Shown piece by piece: positions 12,111-12,932 of a stretch of 12,932 bases of DNA; within the stretch, counting starts at the first letter, position 1, and each line of letters opens with the position of its first letter. Position numbers and translations under genes: made by a program. The notes beneath the pieces are model-generated. The model saw only the letters and a program-made list of their open reading frames with translations. It did no database searches and had not been told where the DNA came from. The stretch lies in NCBI GenBank assembly GCA_023440705.1, contig JAEXRP010000081.1, positions 1-12,932 of the forward strand, written 5' to 3'. This DNA is from Soonwooa sp023440705. GTDB lineage: Bacteria > Bacteroidota > Bacteroidia > Flavobacteriales > Weeksellaceae.

Positions 12111-12932
12111 TTACAAATTAGCTTTGTTATTGTTGGCATTTACTTTTAAAAAACGAATTAAAACCAAACCAATTGCAAAGAAAATCGTCATAGACAAGGC
12201 TGCATAACGCATATTATTAAAATGCTCGATTAAGGTTGCAAAAATGAAAGTTCCTAAAATAATTGCCAGTTTTTCTAAAACATCATAAAAACTGAAATAA
12301 GTTGTGTTTTCCATGCCGTCTTGCGGTAACAATTTAGAATATGTTGATCTCGACATTGCTTGTAGACCGCCCATCACAAGACCAACAATTGCAGCCACAC
12401 CATAGAATTGATATTCAACATTTGGATTTTCTTTATTAAGATAATAGGCTGAAAGACAAGCTACAATCCACAAAACAATACAAATCGAAATTACATTCTT
12501 ATTACCTATTTTTCTTGATAAACGTGAGAATGCAATCGCACCAATAATCGCTTCAATCTGAATAACCAAAAGTGTTAAAATCAATTTGTCTTGAGCTAAA
12601 TTAATTTCTGACTTACCAAACAAGGTTGCCATCAAGAAAATCGTCTGCATACCAACACTAAAGAAAAAGAAACTCGACAAGAAATACTTTAAGTTAGAAT
12701 CTCTAAATAAATGATTACCAACCTTAAACAACTCTCTGAAGCTTTCTTTAACAATGTCGATATAGAAAGTAATATTCTTTTTTAATACAAAGAAAAAACC
12801 GCCATTATTCTTATGACTTTTGAAAAAGTTTTTATGATTTAATAATACTAAATCTTTAGGAAGTTGATCCTTAACATTCCCAAATTGTGGCAAATGTTTG
12901 AAAGTATATTGTGAAAAGCCAAACCACCAAGC
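12111..12932 (-). CDS. UMF1-type MFS transporter, C-terminal part
   Basis: The frame stays open to the right edge of the window, so at least 273 residues are present and the 5' end is missing. The first visible residues 'AWWFGFSQYTFKHLP' and the later 'GLVMGGLQAMSRSTYSKLLP' are typical of the UMF1 (Atg22-like) branch of the major facilitator superfamily, whose members have about 12 helices. About six transmembrane segments remain here, following a charged cytosolic central loop ('NHKNFFKSHKNN'). Substrates of bacterial UMF1 proteins are largely unknown. A TTG in frame at 12893 is inside the conserved region and is not the start. The gene precedes the mevalonate kinase gene on the same strand by 95 bases; a functional link is not evident. 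Confidence 0.88.
   Translation of the reverse strand, partial: AWWFGFSQYTFKHLPQFGNVKDQLPKDLVLLNHKNFFKSHKNNGGFFFVLKKNITFYIDIVKESFRELFKVGNHLFRDSNLKYFLSSFFFFSVGMQTIFLMATLFGKSEINLAQDKLILTLLVIQIEAIIGAIAFSRLSRKIGNKNVISICIVLWIVACLSAYYLNKENPNVEYQFYGVAAIVGLVMGGLQAMSRSTYSKLLPQDGMENTTYFSFYDVLEKLAIILGTFIFATLIEHFNNMRYAALSMTIFFAIGLVLIRFLKVNANNNKANL

Noticed and set aside
12098..12112. AATATTA-T-TAATATT inverted repeat as the transporter terminator
   Set aside because: It is made only of A and T, overlaps the stop codon and lacks a T-run, so it is probably chance in AT-rich DNA.
12891..12893. TTG as start codon of the MFS transporter
   Set aside because: Conserved UMF1 residues (AWWFGFSQ...) continue upstream in frame to the window edge, so the gene is cut by the window.

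Overview
The window looks like chromosome from a flavobacterium (Bacteroidota, Flavobacteriia), most likely the Weeksellaceae/Chryseobacterium group. The evidence is low GC (about one third by eye), a Por-secretion (T9SS) C-terminal sorting domain at the left edge, starts preceded by A-rich sequence instead of a Shine-Dalgarno motif, several copies of the Bacteroidota -7 box TAnnTTTG, and the gene families present. I see no mobile element, CRISPR array, rRNA or tRNA, and no gene-free stretch longer than about 170 bases.

Left part (1-2701): the tail of a T9SS-exported protein, a GNAT acetyltransferase on the minus strand, and a divergent two-gene regulatory unit. That unit is a BlaI/MecI-type repressor overlapped by an M56 (BlaR1/MecR1-type) membrane metalloprotease. 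In place of a penicillin-binding sensor the protease carries a TonB-C-like periplasmic domain and a run of seven prolines. A perfect 22-bp palindrome of TACA/TGTA type sits on the -7 box of the repressor promoter, and the promoters of the divergent genes interleave.

Centre (2764-6982): a four-gene plus-strand operon with CoA-transferase subunit B, biotin carboxyl carrier protein, biotin carboxylase and carboxyltransferase, closed by a strong terminator. The three carboxylase genes make a complete acyl-CoA carboxylase. An Asp at the substrate-specificity position suggests propionyl-CoA, feeding the methylmalonyl-CoA/succinyl-CoA route. The CoA-transferase subunit A is absent from the window.

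Right-centre (6999-9063): a Crp/Fnr-family regulator divergent from a nicotinamidase (NAD salvage), with a 14-bp palindrome, 9-bp tandem repeats and two overlapping promoters between them. A small outer-membrane beta-barrel protein of unknown role follows.

Right part (9062-12932, all minus strand): an RluB/RsuA-type 23S/16S pseudouridine synthase with a disordered Arg/Gly/Ser-rich N-terminus, a UbiA-family prenyltransferase and a mevalonate-kinase-like GHMP kinase 6 bp apart (an isoprenoid module), and the C-terminal part of a UMF1-type MFS transporter that runs off the window. Three convergent gene pairs are separated by compact hairpins that can end transcription in both directions.

Most of the window is ordinary flavobacterial core genome. 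The most interesting parts are the M56-TonB-C sensor with its operator architecture, the lone CoA-transferase B subunit heading a carboxylase operon, and the crp-pncA intergenic control region.
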